A stretch of DNA of 64,000 nt from Polynucleobacter sp. MWH-UH23A (lineage in GTDB: Bacteria; Pseudomonadota; Gammaproteobacteria; Burkholderiales; Burkholderiaceae): the NCBI RefSeq assembly GCF_040409805.1, contig NZ_CP099572.1, positions 1,922,001 through 1,986,000 on the forward strand, written 5' to 3'. The translations under genes were made by a program, and so were the position numbers. Positions 8,028-17,649 of this stretch are shown here, one piece after another; within the stretch, counting starts at the first letter, position 1; each line of letters begins with the position of its first letter. The notes beneath the pieces are model-generated. The model was not told the DNA's origin, ran no database searches, and saw only the letters and a program-made list of their open reading frames with translations.

Positions 8028-8904
8028 TGCCATTCACAGCGAGCTAGTACTGGAATCACCTGCCAAGATCAATCTGTTTTTACATATTGTGGGCCGCAGA
8101 CCTGATGGATACCACCTACTGCAATCAGCTTTTCAGCTAATCGATTGGTGCGACACGATTACGCTCAAGCAAATTTCAGAAAATGAAATTCGTCATGCAA
8201 ATCCAATCCCAGGTGTTCTGCCAGAGCATGATCTTGTAGTGCGTGCAGCCGCGCTCTTGAAAGATTTTTGTCAAATCAAGGCTGGGGTAGAAATTCACCT
8301 CAAAAAAGAAATTCCAATGGGCGCTGGTTTAGGCGGAGGGTCATCCGATGCAGCCACTACCTTAATTGGCTTAAATAAACTCTGGGGGCTTGGCCTCGAT
8401 ACCAATACACTCTGCAAACTTGGTCTCCAACTTGGGGCTGACGTTCCTTTCTTTATTTTTGGCAAAAATGCTTTTGTAGAAGGTATCGGGGAGCAATTAC
8501 AAGAAATCAGCCTAGATCAGCGCGATTTTTTGGTGATCTTTCCCAATCAAGGCATCCCAACTATTCGCATCTTCCAAGACCCTCAATTGACCAGAGATCA
8601 CGGTCAGATTACAATAGATGGCTTTCTTGCATCGCCATGGTCCAATCTTTCGAATGATTGCCAGGCAGTAGCGATGCGGATATGTCCTGAAGTGAAGCAT
8701 GCTTTGAATTGGATTAGTCAGGCAATACCGGGTTCTGAGCCCCGTATGTCAGGCTCCGGAAGTAGCGTTTTTGCCATCTTAGACCCTAAGATTGAGCGCG
8801 AAAGACTGGAAAATCTTCTACAAAATCTTCCTAAAGGGTGGAAAGGTCGGGTTGTTCGGGGGCTAAACAAAAATCCCGCTTACAATTTGATTTCTTCAGA
8901 TTGA
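8020..8904 (+). CDS. ispE: 4-diphosphocytidyl-2-C-methyl-D-erythritol kinase
   Basis: A 294-residue GHMP kinase of the MEP isoprenoid pathway. It has the N-terminal SPAKINLFL with Lys16, the glycine-rich ATP loop PMGAGLGGGSSDA (99-111), and the C-terminal MSGSGSSVFA motif. ATG at 8020 is the best start; a longer in-frame start at 7990 would extend into the LolB coding end. The frame overlaps the upstream stop by 8 bases, so translation is probably coupled. tRNA-Gln follows after 5 bases. Confidence 0.95.
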   Translation: MSDAIHSELVLESPAKINLFLHIVGRRPDGYHLLQSAFQLIDWCDTITLKQISENEIRHANPIPGVLPEHDLVVRAAALLKDFCQIKAGVEIHLKKEIPMGAGLGGGSSDAATTLIGLNKLWGLGLDTNTLCKLGLQLGADVPFFIFGKNAFVEGIGEQLQEISLDQRDFLVIFPNQGIPTIRIFQDPQLTRDHGQITIDGFLASPWSNLSNDCQAVAMRICPEVKHALNWISQAIPGSEPRMSGSGSSVFAILDPKIERERLENLLQNLPKGWKGRVVRGLNKNPAYNLISSD

Positions 8905-8909
8905 GCTGT

Positions 8910-8986
8910 AGGGGAATCGCCAAGCTGGTTAAGGCACTGGATTTTGATTCCAGCATGCGAAGGTTCGAATCCTTCTTCCCCTGCCA
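8910..8986 (+). tRNA. tRNA-Gln (anticodon UUG)
   Basis: A full cloverleaf with encoded CCA: acceptor AGGGGAA (8910-8916) pairs with TTCCCCT (8976-8982), discriminator G, then CCA. The anticodon stem CTGGA/TCCAG encloses the loop TTTTGAT, giving anticodon TTG. The T arm is GAAGG-TTCGAAT-CCTTC. It sits between ispE and prs, a position conserved in Burkholderiales, and is probably processed from the same transcript. Confidence 0.96.
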
Positions 8987-9040
8987 AATACTGTAGAAAT
9001 GACAAAGATAACCTTTTGACCCTACAAAATCTCTATAACT

Positions 9041-10006
9041 ATGTCCTCCACCAGCTCAGATTTATTGACTTTATTTACAGGCAACGCAAATCCGATTTTG
9101 GCGCAGGCCGTAGCCAAAGAACTAAAGTTACCACTGGGCAAAGCTTTTGTTGGCCGTTTTTCTGACGGTGAAATTCAGGTTGAGATTCAAGAAAACGTAC
9201 GCGGCAAAAATGTCGTGGTTATTCAATCAACCTGTGCCCCAACAAACGACAGCTTAATGGAGCTCATGATCATGATTGATGCGCTAAAGCGCGCATCTGC
9301 AAGTCGCATTACCGCTGTCATTCCCTATTTTGGATATGCCCGCCAAGACCGCCGCCCTCGCTCGGCTCGCGTGGCAATCTCCGCCCGCATCGTAGCGAAT
9401 ATGCTTCAGTCTGTTGCAGGTATTGAGCGCGTGCTCACTATGGACTTGCACGCCGACCAAATTCAGGGCTTCTTTGATATTCCTGTAGATAACATCTACG
9501 CCTCGCCTGTTTTATTAGCAGACTTGCAAGCGCAAAAAACACATAAGGATTTGATTGTTGTATCCCCTGACATTGGCGGCGTTGTTCGCGCTCGCGCCAT
9601 GGCAAAACAACTAGGCACTGATTTAGCGATTATTGATAAGCGTCGTCCTAAAGCAAACGTTTCTGAAGTAATGCATTTAATCGGTGAAGTAGAGGGGCGT
9701 CACTGCGTAATCATGGATGACATCATCGATACAGGTGGCACACTTTGCAAAGCGGCCGAAGCGCTCAAAGAACGCGGCGCTAAGGGCGTAACTGCTTACT
9801 GTACTCATGCAGTTTTATCTGGTGGTGCGGTAGCGCGTATCGCTGCCTCCGAGTTGGATGAGCTAGTGGTAACTGACACCATCCCTCTGACAGCAGAGGC
9901 CTCAAAAGTCAGCAAAATTCGCCAATTGTCTGTAGCCCCATTGCTTGCCGAGACCCTGTCCCGCATCAGCAAGGGTGACTCAGTCATGTCTATGTTCGCC
10001 GAATAA
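9041..10006 (+). CDS. prs: Ribose-phosphate pyrophosphokinase (PRPP synthetase)
   Basis: A 321-residue class I PRPP synthetase making PRPP from ribose 5-phosphate and ATP for nucleotide, His and Trp synthesis. Visible motifs: DLHADQ with metal ligand His137, flexible loop KRRPKAN (200-206), and the PRPP-binding [10 protein letters not shown] (225-234). Length is normal. It lies 54 bp after tRNA-Gln and is followed by rplY. Confidence 0.97.
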   Translation: MSSTSSDLLTLFTGNANPILAQAVAKELKLPLGKAFVGRFSDGEIQVEIQENVRGKNVVVIQSTCAPTNDSLMELMIMIDALKRASASRITAVIPYFGYARQDRRPRSARVAISARIVANMLQSVAGIERVLTMDLHADQIQGFFDIPVDNIYASPVLLADLQAQKTHKDLIVVSPDIGGVVRARAMAKQLGTDLAIIDKRRPKANVSEVMHLIGEVEGRHCVIMDDIIDTGGTLCKAAEALKERGAKGVTAYCTHAVLSGGAVARIAASELDELVVTDTIPLTAEASKVSKIRQLSVAPLLAETLSRISKGDSVMSMFAE

Positions 10007-10092
10007 GCCAAAAAAACGCTGTTTTAACCCCCTTTTGGACTGTTTCTGGGTGTTTTTTTACCGTTTATAGGTGAAAAACATCGTTCCCACGA

Positions 10093-10098
10093 TATAAT
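10093..10098 (+). promoter_or_regulatory. candidate -10 of an rplY promoter
   Basis: A perfect TATAAT lies 57 bp before the rplY start. No good -35 is seen at 16-18 bp upstream (GGTGAA at 10070-10075 is poor). The position downstream of prs suggests an internal promoter for rplY. Confidence 0.35.
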
Positions 10099-10106
10099 TT
10101 ATGGCT

Positions 10107-10130
10107 TTTCCGTTTGGTCGCGAACGGAAA
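10107..10130 (+). promoter_or_regulatory. hairpin in the rplY leader
   Basis: TTTCCGTT (10107-10114) and AACGGAAA (10123-10130) form a perfect 8 bp stem with an 8-base loop TGGTCGCG. It lies between the candidate -10 and the rplY Shine-Dalgarno (AAAGGGA, 10141-10147). No T-run follows, so a terminator is unlikely. It may be a leader structure acting on translation of the L25 gene. Confidence 0.4.
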
Positions 10131-10154
10131 TTAACCTCAAAAAGGGAATTTAAT

Positions 10155-10805
10155 ATGAAAGTTGTCGCCTTTGAAAGAAGCGTACAGGGAACGGGTGCGA
10201 GCCGCCGTCTGCGCAATTCTGGAAAAACTCCAGGAATCGTTTACGGAAGCAAAGAACCAGCCTTGGTTATCGAGTTAGATCACAACGCTTTATTCCATGC
10301 TCTCCGCAAAGAAGCATTTCACTCATCTATCCTGGATTTGGAAATTTCTGGCAAAACACAAAAGGTGTTGTTGCGTGATTACCAAATGCATCCATTTAAG
10401 CCATTGGTTTTGCATATTGACTTCCAGCGCGTTTCCGCGACTGAGAAAGTTCACATGCGCGTTCCATTGCACTTCACTAACGCTGAAACTTCAGCTGCTG
10501 TGAAATTGCAAGGCGCTGTTGTAAGCCACATCCTCAATGACATCGAAGTTTCTTGCTTACCAGCAGACTTGCCAGAATTCATTGAAGTGGACTTAAGCAA
10601 GATTGAAGTAGGTCACTCAATTCATGCGAAAGACATTACTTTGCCAAAAGGCGTTTCATTGGTATTGCACGTTGAGCAAGAAAACCCAGTGATCGCAAAC
10701 GCACGTATTCCAGCCGTTAAAGCCGCTGAGACTGAAGAAGCTGCTCCAGCAGCTGCCGCAGCTCCAGCAGCCGCGCCTGCTGCTGATGCCAAGGACAAAG
10801 CTTAA
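10155..10805 (+). CDS. rplY: 50S ribosomal protein bL25 (CTC/TL5 form)
   Basis: A 216-residue long form of bL25: an N-terminal 5S-rRNA-binding domain (about 1-95) plus the C-terminal CTC domain, ending in an Ala/Pro-rich tail typical of betaproteobacteria. ATG at 10155 with AAAGGGA upstream is the right start; an in-frame start at 10101 would put a leader hairpin inside the protein. It lies between prs and pth, as usual for the order, and ends at a strong terminator. Confidence 0.96.
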   Translation: MKVVAFERSVQGTGASRRLRNSGKTPGIVYGSKEPALVIELDHNALFHALRKEAFHSSILDLEISGKTQKVLLRDYQMHPFKPLVLHIDFQRVSATEKVHMRVPLHFTNAETSAAVKLQGAVVSHILNDIEVSCLPADLPEFIEVDLSKIEVGHSIHAKDITLPKGVSLVLHVEQENPVIANARIPAVKAAETEEAAPAAAAAPAAAPAADAKDKA

Positions 10806-10830
10806 TTTATTAAGATTTACCAATGCATCC

Positions 10831-10859
10831 AAAGCCCGCGCAAGCGGGCTTTATTTTTT
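10831..10859 (+). terminator. rho-independent terminator after rplY
   Basis: AAAGCCCGC (10831-10839), loop GCAA, GCGGGCTTT (10844-10852), then a T-rich run to 10859. This is a textbook intrinsic terminator separating rplY from pth. Confidence 0.92.
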
Positions 10860-10918
10860 GAGTAATCTTTTGCTTGGATTTTTTTGTCGAAACTATTTTA
10901 TATCTTTAAACTCCCACC

Positions 10919-11500
10919 ATGAGCAAATTAATTGTTGGCCTTGGCAATCCTGGCGATGAACACGAAGAAGATCGGCACAACGCCGGCTTTTGGTTTGTCG
11001 ACGCCCTCGCAAAACAATTAAATGCCCGCTTTGAAACTGAAAAACGCTTTCATGGAAAAGTGGCTAAAGCAAAATGGGAAGGGGAAGAGCTTTATCTTCT
11101 AAAGCCGACCACGTATATGAATTTGAGTGGGCAAGCGGTTGGCGCTTTGTGCCGTTTTCATAAAATCAATGCTGAAGATATTTTGGTGATTCAGGATGAG
11201 CTTGATTTAAAGCCTGGAACCGCTCGATTAAAACTAGGTGGTGGCACTGGCGGCCATAATGGCCTTAAAGATATCCAGGCACACCTTGGGACCCCTCAAT
11301 ATTGGCGTTTACGTCTGGGTATAGGTCATCCACGAGATTTGGCTGGCGATGGGCACCCAATGGATGTAGCTGACTATGTTCTGCGCAGACCTCAACTAGC
11401 CGAACAAAAACTCATTGATGCGAGCATTGAAAATGGTTTACAAATATTGCCGCTGTTTTTGAAGGGCGATCCCCAAACCGCCATGATGGAGCTTCACTCT

Positions 11501-11509
<9 letters not shown>
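10919..11509 (+). CDS. pth: Peptidyl-tRNA hydrolase
   Basis: A 196-residue Pth that cleaves peptidyl-tRNA dropped by ribosomes. The bacterial signature is intact: Asn10 in VGLGNPG and catalytic His20 in RHNAGFWFVD, plus KPTTYMNLSG and GGGTGGHNGL. Since the rplY terminator precedes it, a promoter should lie in 10860-10918 (TTTTTGTCGA/TATATCTTT region), though I cannot define it. Confidence 0.97.
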
Positions 11510-11785
<276 letters not shown>

Positions 11786-11800
11786 TTATACCAATCTGAC

Positions 11801-12313
<513 letters not shown>

Positions 12314-12334
12314 TTATCGGCTACACGCAAGAGT

Positions 12335-12970
12335 TTAGCCTCTTCCACTCCGAAATAGGCAGGCTTTTACCTGTCCAGCCTCTAAGTACTTTCCACAATG
12401 CCAAGAGGGCAATAGGGACTCCACTTCTTCACGCGAACGATTTGCAGGAAATTCCACATAAATTCCGCCCCCCATAGTGTCATCACATACTCTGGCAGCT
12501 TCGTGCACTGCGCGATTCAATAAGTCCGAATCCTGAAAGGGGGGATCAATAAAGATCAAGTTGACAGATTTATCGGGTTGCCCTTTGAGAAATTCCAAGC
12601 TATCGCCTTGCATGATTTCTACCGAACCTGTTGCTGGAGATGACTTCAGTAAATCAAAATTTTTCAATAAATTGGCGTGTGCTTTTTTATCTTTCTCAAA
12701 AAGAGTAACCGCACTTGCACCACGAGATGCAGCCTCAAAACCTAGAGAGCCTGTACCCGCAAATAAATCTAAGCATCTCAAGCCTGTTAGATCCTGCCCT
12801 AACCAATTAAATACAGTTTCACGAATACGATCGGTTGTTGGGCGCAAACCCGGCAAGTCTATTACGGTGAGCAAGCGACTTCTCCAGTTACCGCCAATAA
12901 TCCGCACCTTCTTTGGCAGCTCGCTCTTCAAGGATTTCGGTTTATTTATTTTGTGCTCCCAACAAAACAA
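12335..12970 (-). CDS. rsmD: 16S rRNA (guanine-966-N2)-methyltransferase RsmD
   Basis: A 211-residue Rossmann methyltransferase with the RsmD start RIIGGNWRSR, the SAM loop CLDLFAGTGSLGFEA and the catalytic IDPPF motif. It methylates G966 of 16S rRNA. The ATG at 12970 gives a 29 bp overlap with the upstream M16 peptidase; residues 1-20 look unconserved, so a later start cannot be excluded. Confidence 0.92.
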   Translation of the reverse strand: MFCWEHKINKPKSLKSELPKKVRIIGGNWRSRLLTVIDLPGLRPTTDRIRETVFNWLGQDLTGLRCLDLFAGTGSLGFEAASRGASAVTLFEKDKKAHANLLKNFDLLKSSPATGSVEIMQGDSLEFLKGQPDKSVNLIFIDPPFQDSDLLNRAVHEAARVCDDTMGGGIYVEFPANRSREEVESLLPSWHCGKYLEAGQVKACLFRSGRG

Positions 12971-14279
12971 TCTTCATCCGATCCATAGCGAGATATTTTT
13001 GAAAGGCTGCAGTCACTTGATCTAAGGTAACTGCTTCTACCTGCCTGGTCCAGACCTCCATCGTATCCAAAGGTAGATCATTCCAAACAATCGAAGAAAC
13101 GTTGTCCAATAATTTTCGATTGTTGTCTATTCGTAATGGATAACCATTGACTAAATTTGCTTTAGCAGCAACTAACTCAGAATCCGTTGGGCCCTTGGTG
13201 ATGAAATTTGCAATCGTCTCGGTCATGACCTCAAGAGCCATAGACCCCTGATCACTCTTAGTCTGCAAGCCCGCCTGAAAAATGCCAACATCTTTTCCAG
13301 GAGAAAAATAGCTAAAGACGCTATAGGCTAAACCACGCTTCTCACGTACCTCCGCCATCAATCGTGATACAAAACCTCCGCCCCCCAAAATGTAATTACC
13401 TACCAATAGAGGAAAGTAATCTGGGTTACTACGCGTAACAGCAGTCATTCCCATGGCGATGTGAGCCTGTTGAGAATCAAATGGAATAGTGACCTGACGC
13501 TCAGCTAATGGCTCTACAGGAGAGCGCTGCAATTGCGGGAGCGCAGGAATAACTGCGCCAGATTGAGGAACCCTCTTTAATAAACCTTGCACAATCTCAT
13601 TTGCTTGCGCCTGATTAACATCCCCAACAATATTGACGATCATGCGATCGCCTCGATAAAAGCGCTTATGAAACTGCGCGAGCTCAGCAGAAGTGATTGA
13701 AGAAACCGATTTAACCGATGGGCTCTCTGCTAAAGGATACTTACCGTAAACCATAGACTTAAAGCGACGTTCCAAGACATATTCTGGCTTTGTCTCCGCC
13801 TCAAGCAAGCTTGTAATGGTGCGCTGCTTTTCACGAGCAACTATATTGGCATCGTAAGTTGGTGCACTCAACATAGCGGCGGCAAGCTGGACTGCTCGAT
13901 CACGTAAGTCTTTTCTGCTCAAACTACGAATACGCAAAATGGCACGTTCGCCACTGACTGAGAAGCTAATATTCGCCCCAAGATCAGCAATCTCATCAGC
14001 AATTTGCGCTTCACTTAAAGGGCCTTTTTCACCTCGAGCGCCATAGGTCATTAGGCCAGCGGTTAAATCCGCCAGACCACTTTTGCCCGCAGGATCGTAG
14101 CGATCACCAGCGTCAATACTGACCTCAATATCCACCATCGGTAAAAACTTGGTTTGCACAAGATACGCTTTTGCACCTTGGAAAGACTCTAATTTTTCAA
14201 TAGGCAAAGTCGCACAAGCATTAGTCAGCAAGCCGAAAATTGATAAAAAAAGAATAGATATTTGCTGAAGGAGTCTCAT
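12942..14279 (-). CDS. M16 family peptidase-like subunit, non-catalytic
   Basis: A 445-residue exported M16 (insulinase-like) protein. The N-terminus has a hydrophobic signal with LTNACATLP, so it may be a lipoprotein (Cys22). It lacks the HXXEH zinc site but keeps the M16 fold and the R/Y substrate-binding region (GGGGFVSRLM..REKRGLAYSV). It presumably pairs with the catalytic subunit encoded immediately upstream (ATGA overlap at 14276-14279), as in processing-protease heterodimers. Confidence 0.88.
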   Translation of the reverse strand: MRLLQQISILFLSIFGLLTNACATLPIEKLESFQGAKAYLVQTKFLPMVDIEVSIDAGDRYDPAGKSGLADLTAGLMTYGARGEKGPLSEAQIADEIADLGANISFSVSGERAILRIRSLSRKDLRDRAVQLAAAMLSAPTYDANIVAREKQRTITSLLEAETKPEYVLERRFKSMVYGKYPLAESPSVKSVSSITSAELAQFHKRFYRGDRMIVNIVGDVNQAQANEIVQGLLKRVPQSGAVIPALPQLQRSPVEPLAERQVTIPFDSQQAHIAMGMTAVTRSNPDYFPLLVGNYILGGGGFVSRLMAEVREKRGLAYSVFSYFSPGKDVGIFQAGLQTKSDQGSMALEVMTETIANFITKGPTDSELVAAKANLVNGYPLRIDNNRKLLDNVSSIVWNDLPLDTMEVWTRQVEAVTLDQVTAAFQKYLAMDRMKIVLLGAQNK

Positions 14280-15643
14280 GGCTTGCCCACTTTATCGCCT
14301 GATTTACGAGCCTGTGGATCTAATATGGCAATTGTTAATTGATCATCCACTAAGTATTTTTTAGCGACGGCTTGCACCTGCTCAGGAGTAATCGATTGCA
14401 TTCGTTCCAACATAGAATCGATTTCTCTCCAAGAAAATCCAGCCATTTCTGTCCCACCAATTTCCATTGCCTGACCAAAAATAGAATCGCGCTTATAAAT
14501 TTGATCAGAAAGAATCCGAACTTTAATACGCTTGAGCTCAGACTCTAAAATACCGTTTTTCTTAATCTCATTAAGTGCTTTGCGAATGCTCGATTGCGCT
14601 TGCTCTATTGTCTTTCCCTTAGCAAGGGTGGCGCTAATCACAAATAACGCTGGACCTCGAGAAATCATGTCATATCCAACACCAATATCATTCACTACTT
14701 TTTCTTGCTTTACTAAGCTTCGATTGAGGCGCGCATTGTCATAACCGTCCAAGACCGCTGTTAATAACTCAAGCGCATATGAATCTGGCTCATCAAGCTT
14801 GCCTGGCTCAAGTCGAGGAACCTTCCAGGCCATAGTGAACTGAGCGCTATCCGCCGGAGCCTTTACTTGGACTTGCTTCATCCCTCTCTGTACTGGCTCA
14901 ATTTGTGGTTTACGAACAGGAAGTTCTTTGGCAGATACAGCGCCGTAATATTTTTCTACGATCGCCAACACCTGCTGAACATCCACATCACCAGCAATGA
15001 CTACAGTCGCATTATTTGGCTTATACCAACTACGATACCAATCGCGCGCATCTGAAGCTGTCATGTTTTGTAAATCATTCATCCAGCCAATAACTGGATG
15101 ACGATAAGGAGAACTCATAAATGCAGTTGCCATTAGGGCTTCGTTTAGCAAACTACTCGGATTATCTTCTGTTCTTAGGCGACGCTCTTCCATCACTACT
15201 TGGATTTCTTTTAGGAATTCAGCATCGTCAAAATTTAAGTTAGACATGCGATCAGCCTCTAACTTGATCACCTCTTCTAATTTTGATTTTTCTACTTGTT
15301 GAAAATAGGCTGTATAGTCGCGCGAAGTAAAGGCGTTCTCACGCCCACCAACTGCAGCAACCAAACGCGAGAATTCCCCCGCCTTTACCTTGTCAGTCCC
15401 TTTAAACATCATATGCTCAAGAACATGGGCAACACCTGTTCTGCCATTTGTCTCGTCCATAGAGCCCGCACGATACCAAACCATATGCGCAACAGTCGGC
15501 GCCCGGTGATCTTCGCGCACAATCAACTTGAGACCGTTGCTTAGTTGAAATTCATGTGTATCCGATGGATTTTTATCTGCCGCCCAAGAAAATTGAGTAA
15601 ACAGCAAGAATAGGAAAGAAATTCGGAGTAAATTGGAACGCAT
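14276..15643 (-). CDS. M16 family zinc metallopeptidase, catalytic subunit
   Basis: A 455-residue exported protease with a signal peptide (1-21) and the inverted zinc motif HVLEH (73-77), with Glu129 in KLEADRM as probable third ligand. Substrate unknown. It is first in a unit with the non-catalytic partner and rsmD-coaD-ferredoxin on the same strand, and is divergent from ftsY across 63 bp. Confidence 0.92.
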   Translation of the reverse strand: MRSNLLRISFLFLLFTQFSWAADKNPSDTHEFQLSNGLKLIVREDHRAPTVAHMVWYRAGSMDETNGRTGVAHVLEHMMFKGTDKVKAGEFSRLVAAVGGRENAFTSRDYTAYFQQVEKSKLEEVIKLEADRMSNLNFDDAEFLKEIQVVMEERRLRTEDNPSSLLNEALMATAFMSSPYRHPVIGWMNDLQNMTASDARDWYRSWYKPNNATVVIAGDVDVQQVLAIVEKYYGAVSAKELPVRKPQIEPVQRGMKQVQVKAPADSAQFTMAWKVPRLEPGKLDEPDSYALELLTAVLDGYDNARLNRSLVKQEKVVNDIGVGYDMISRGPALFVISATLAKGKTIEQAQSSIRKALNEIKKNGILESELKRIKVRILSDQIYKRDSIFGQAMEIGGTEMAGFSWREIDSMLERMQSITPEQVQAVAKKYLVDDQLTIAILDPQARKSGDKVGKP

Positions 15644-15706
15644 CTGCTAAATCACCATATCCCAAGAATTAAATTGATAAGATGCAAGGATTAAATTGTA
15701 TCGATT

Positions 15707-16597
15707 ATGTTTGGATTACGTAAAACCCTAGGATCTCTATTTAAATCAAGCAAATTAGATGATGCTTGGTTTGATCATTTGGAAGAATCACTCATTCAGA
15801 GTGATGTGGGTTTGCCTACGACCGAACAATTAATGGCTAAGCTGCGCAAAGCCGCTAAATCGGAAAAAGCATCTAGCGCACAAGAGCTACAAGCATTGCT
15901 AGTTCAAGAGGTTACAAGCTTATTACAAAGTCTTGAGCCTAGCCCGAATCCTTTATTTACAAGCACTTCAAGCCATATTCCTGAAGTATGGCTAGTAGTT
16001 GGCGTCAATGGCGCAGGCAAAACAACCACTATTGGAAAGCTTTGTAAGCTCTTTCAATCTCAAGGCAAATCGGTGCTACTGGCAGCAGGTGATACCTTTC
16101 GAGCTGCTGCACGAAATCAATTGCAAGAATGGGGTGGACGCAACCAAGTTGACGTTATTACTCAAGAGGGCGGGGATGCAGCAGCTGTTGCACACGATGC
16201 AATTCACTCTGCAGTCTCTCGCAAAAATGATGTTCTGATTATCGACACTGCAGGTCGCCTTGCCACTCAAGACCATCTGATGGAAGAGCTCAAGAAAGTC
16301 AAAAGAGTGATTGGCAAAGCCCTTCCTGGAGCACCTCACCATACCCTTCTAGTTCTAGATGGCAATACCGGACAAAATGGCTTAAGCCAAGTAAAGGCAT
16401 TTCATGCTGCTCTGGGCCTTACTGCAATCATCGTTACCAAGCTTGATGGCACCGCTAAAGGGGGTGTTATTTGCGCCCTAGCCCAAACCCTCAAAGATGG
16501 CCCCAAACCAGCAATCTTGGCACTCGGTAAGGGTGAGGGAATTGATGATTTAGCCCCATTCAAAGCAGGGCAATATTCCTCTGAATTATTCAATTAA
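15707..16597 (+). CDS. ftsY: Signal recognition particle receptor FtsY (short form)
   Basis: A 296-residue SRP GTPase with G motifs GVNGAGKTT (99-107), DTAGR (180-184) and TKLDGTAKGG (244-253). It docks ribosome-SRP complexes at the membrane. It begins directly with the amphipathic MFGLRKTLGSLF segment and N domain, lacking the long acidic A domain of E. coli FtsY. A weak TTGATA-17-TGTATC promoter lies just upstream, and no good Shine-Dalgarno is visible at normal spacing. ftsE and ftsX, which follow ftsY in E. coli, are absent. Confidence 0.95.
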   Translation: MFGLRKTLGSLFKSSKLDDAWFDHLEESLIQSDVGLPTTEQLMAKLRKAAKSEKASSAQELQALLVQEVTSLLQSLEPSPNPLFTSTSSHIPEVWLVVGVNGAGKTTTIGKLCKLFQSQGKSVLLAAGDTFRAAARNQLQEWGGRNQVDVITQEGGDAAAVAHDAIHSAVSRKNDVLIIDTAGRLATQDHLMEELKKVKRVIGKALPGAPHHTLLVLDGNTGQNGLSQVKAFHAALGLTAIIVTKLDGTAKGGVICALAQTLKDGPKPAILALGKGEGIDDLAPFKAGQYSSELFN

Positions 16598-16625
16598 TTC
16601 AATAACTTACAACCACTAGAAACCA

Positions 16626-16652
16626 TTAGCACTCTATTGACAAGAGTGCTAA
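16626..16652. promoter_or_regulatory. CIRCE element (HrcA operator) upstream of rpoH
   Basis: TTAGCACTC (16626-16634), nine bases, GAGTGCTAA (16644-16652) is an exact match to the CIRCE consensus bound by the heat-shock repressor HrcA. It lies 41 bp before the rpoH start. A perfect TTGACA (16637-16642) overlaps its spacer, so repressor bound here would block that promoter. Confidence 0.93.
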
Positions 16653-16666
16653 AATGTAAATCTATT
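16637..16666 (+). promoter_or_regulatory. candidate rpoH promoter inside CIRCE
   Basis: The -35 TTGACA (16637-16642) is perfect. The -10 is less clear: TCTATT at 16661-16666 has 18 bp spacing. The overlap with the HrcA operator supports its use. Confidence 0.5.
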
Positions 16667-16692
16667 AACACCTCATATTTATATAAAGAAAA

Positions 16693-17616
16693 ATGGTTCA
16701 AAAGAAATCTGACAAACCGAATTTGCAAAGGCTGCCTGTAGCGCAGGCTGCAGCGGCGTCCGCATTTCCAATGCTGCCATCCCTTGGGGTTGGCACACTC
16801 GATTCTTACATCGCGTACGTAAATCGCGTACCGATGCTTAGCGCTGCGGAAGAGTTACATCTTGCGCAGGAGTTTCGTCGCACTGAAAATGTGGAAGCTG
16901 CAAAAACATTAGTGCTCTCACATTTACGCTTAGTTGTCTCTATTGCTCGTCAATATCTTGGTTATGGCATTCCGCATGCCGATCTCATTCAAGAGGGCAA
17001 TGTTGGCCTCATGAAAGCAGTGAAGCGTTATGACCCCAGCAATGGCGCCCGCTTAGTCTCTTATGCAATCCATTGGATCAAAGCGGAAATTCATGAGTAC
17101 ATCCTCAAAAATTGGCGCTTGGTAAAAACAGCAACAACCAAAGCACAGCGTAAGTTGTTCTTTAATTTACGTAGCAATAAGCCTACCTTGAATTCGCTAA
17201 CTACAGCGGAAGTAGATGCACTCGCAAAAGCTTTGGATGTCAAAGGCTCTGACGTTAAAGAAATGGAAATGCGTCTTGCTGGTGGCGATATTGCGCTTGA
17301 AGGCGATGACATCGATGATGAGGCAGCTTATGCCCCAATTCAGTGGCTTGCCGATAACAGCCAAGAACCAACTGAGCGCATTGCTAGCGCTCAAGCCGAG
17401 GCATTACAAGGCCCCAAGCTTGATCAAGCCCTAATGGCTCTTGATGAGCGCAGTCGCAATATCGTTCAATCTCGCTGGCTAGCAATGGATGCGGATGGTA
17501 ACGGCACCAAGACCTTGCATGATCTTGCCGAGGAGTATGGTATTTCTGCTGAGCGGGTTCGCCAAATTGAAACGGCAGCGCTCAAAAAGATGCGCGGTCT
17601 GCTTGAGGCAGCCTAA
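16693..17616 (+). CDS. rpoH: RNA polymerase sigma-32 factor
   Basis: A 307-residue heat-shock sigma factor. Region 2 (RLVVSIARQYLGYG, DLIQEGNVGLMKAV, SYAIHWIKAEI) is followed by the RpoH box QRKLFFNLR (152-160), the hallmark separating sigma-32 from other group 3 sigmas, and region 4 with a helix-turn-helix near the C-terminus. It directs heat-shock transcription. Its promoter overlaps a perfect CIRCE element, implying that HrcA also controls it. It ends in a terminator shared with the convergent SCO gene. Confidence 0.96.
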   Translation: MVQKKSDKPNLQRLPVAQAAAASAFPMLPSLGVGTLDSYIAYVNRVPMLSAAEELHLAQEFRRTENVEAAKTLVLSHLRLVVSIARQYLGYGIPHADLIQEGNVGLMKAVKRYDPSNGARLVSYAIHWIKAEIHEYILKNWRLVKTATTKAQRKLFFNLRSNKPTLNSLTTAEVDALAKALDVKGSDVKEMEMRLAGGDIALEGDDIDDEAAYAPIQWLADNSQEPTERIASAQAEALQGPKLDQALMALDERSRNIVQSRWLAMDADGNGTKTLHDLAEEYGISAERVRQIETAALKKMRGLLEAA

Positions 17617-17649
17617 TTAAAAGGGTTTTTTACAGAACCCTTTTAATTA
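17614..17649. terminator. bidirectional terminator between rpoH and SCO gene
   Basis: A perfect 14 bp inverted repeat, TAATTAAAAGGGTT (17614-17627) and AACCCTTTTAATTA (17636-17649), with an 8-base loop. A/T-rich ends give a T-run on both strands. The stem's ends are themselves the TAA stop codons of rpoH (+) and the SCO gene (-). Confidence 0.88.
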
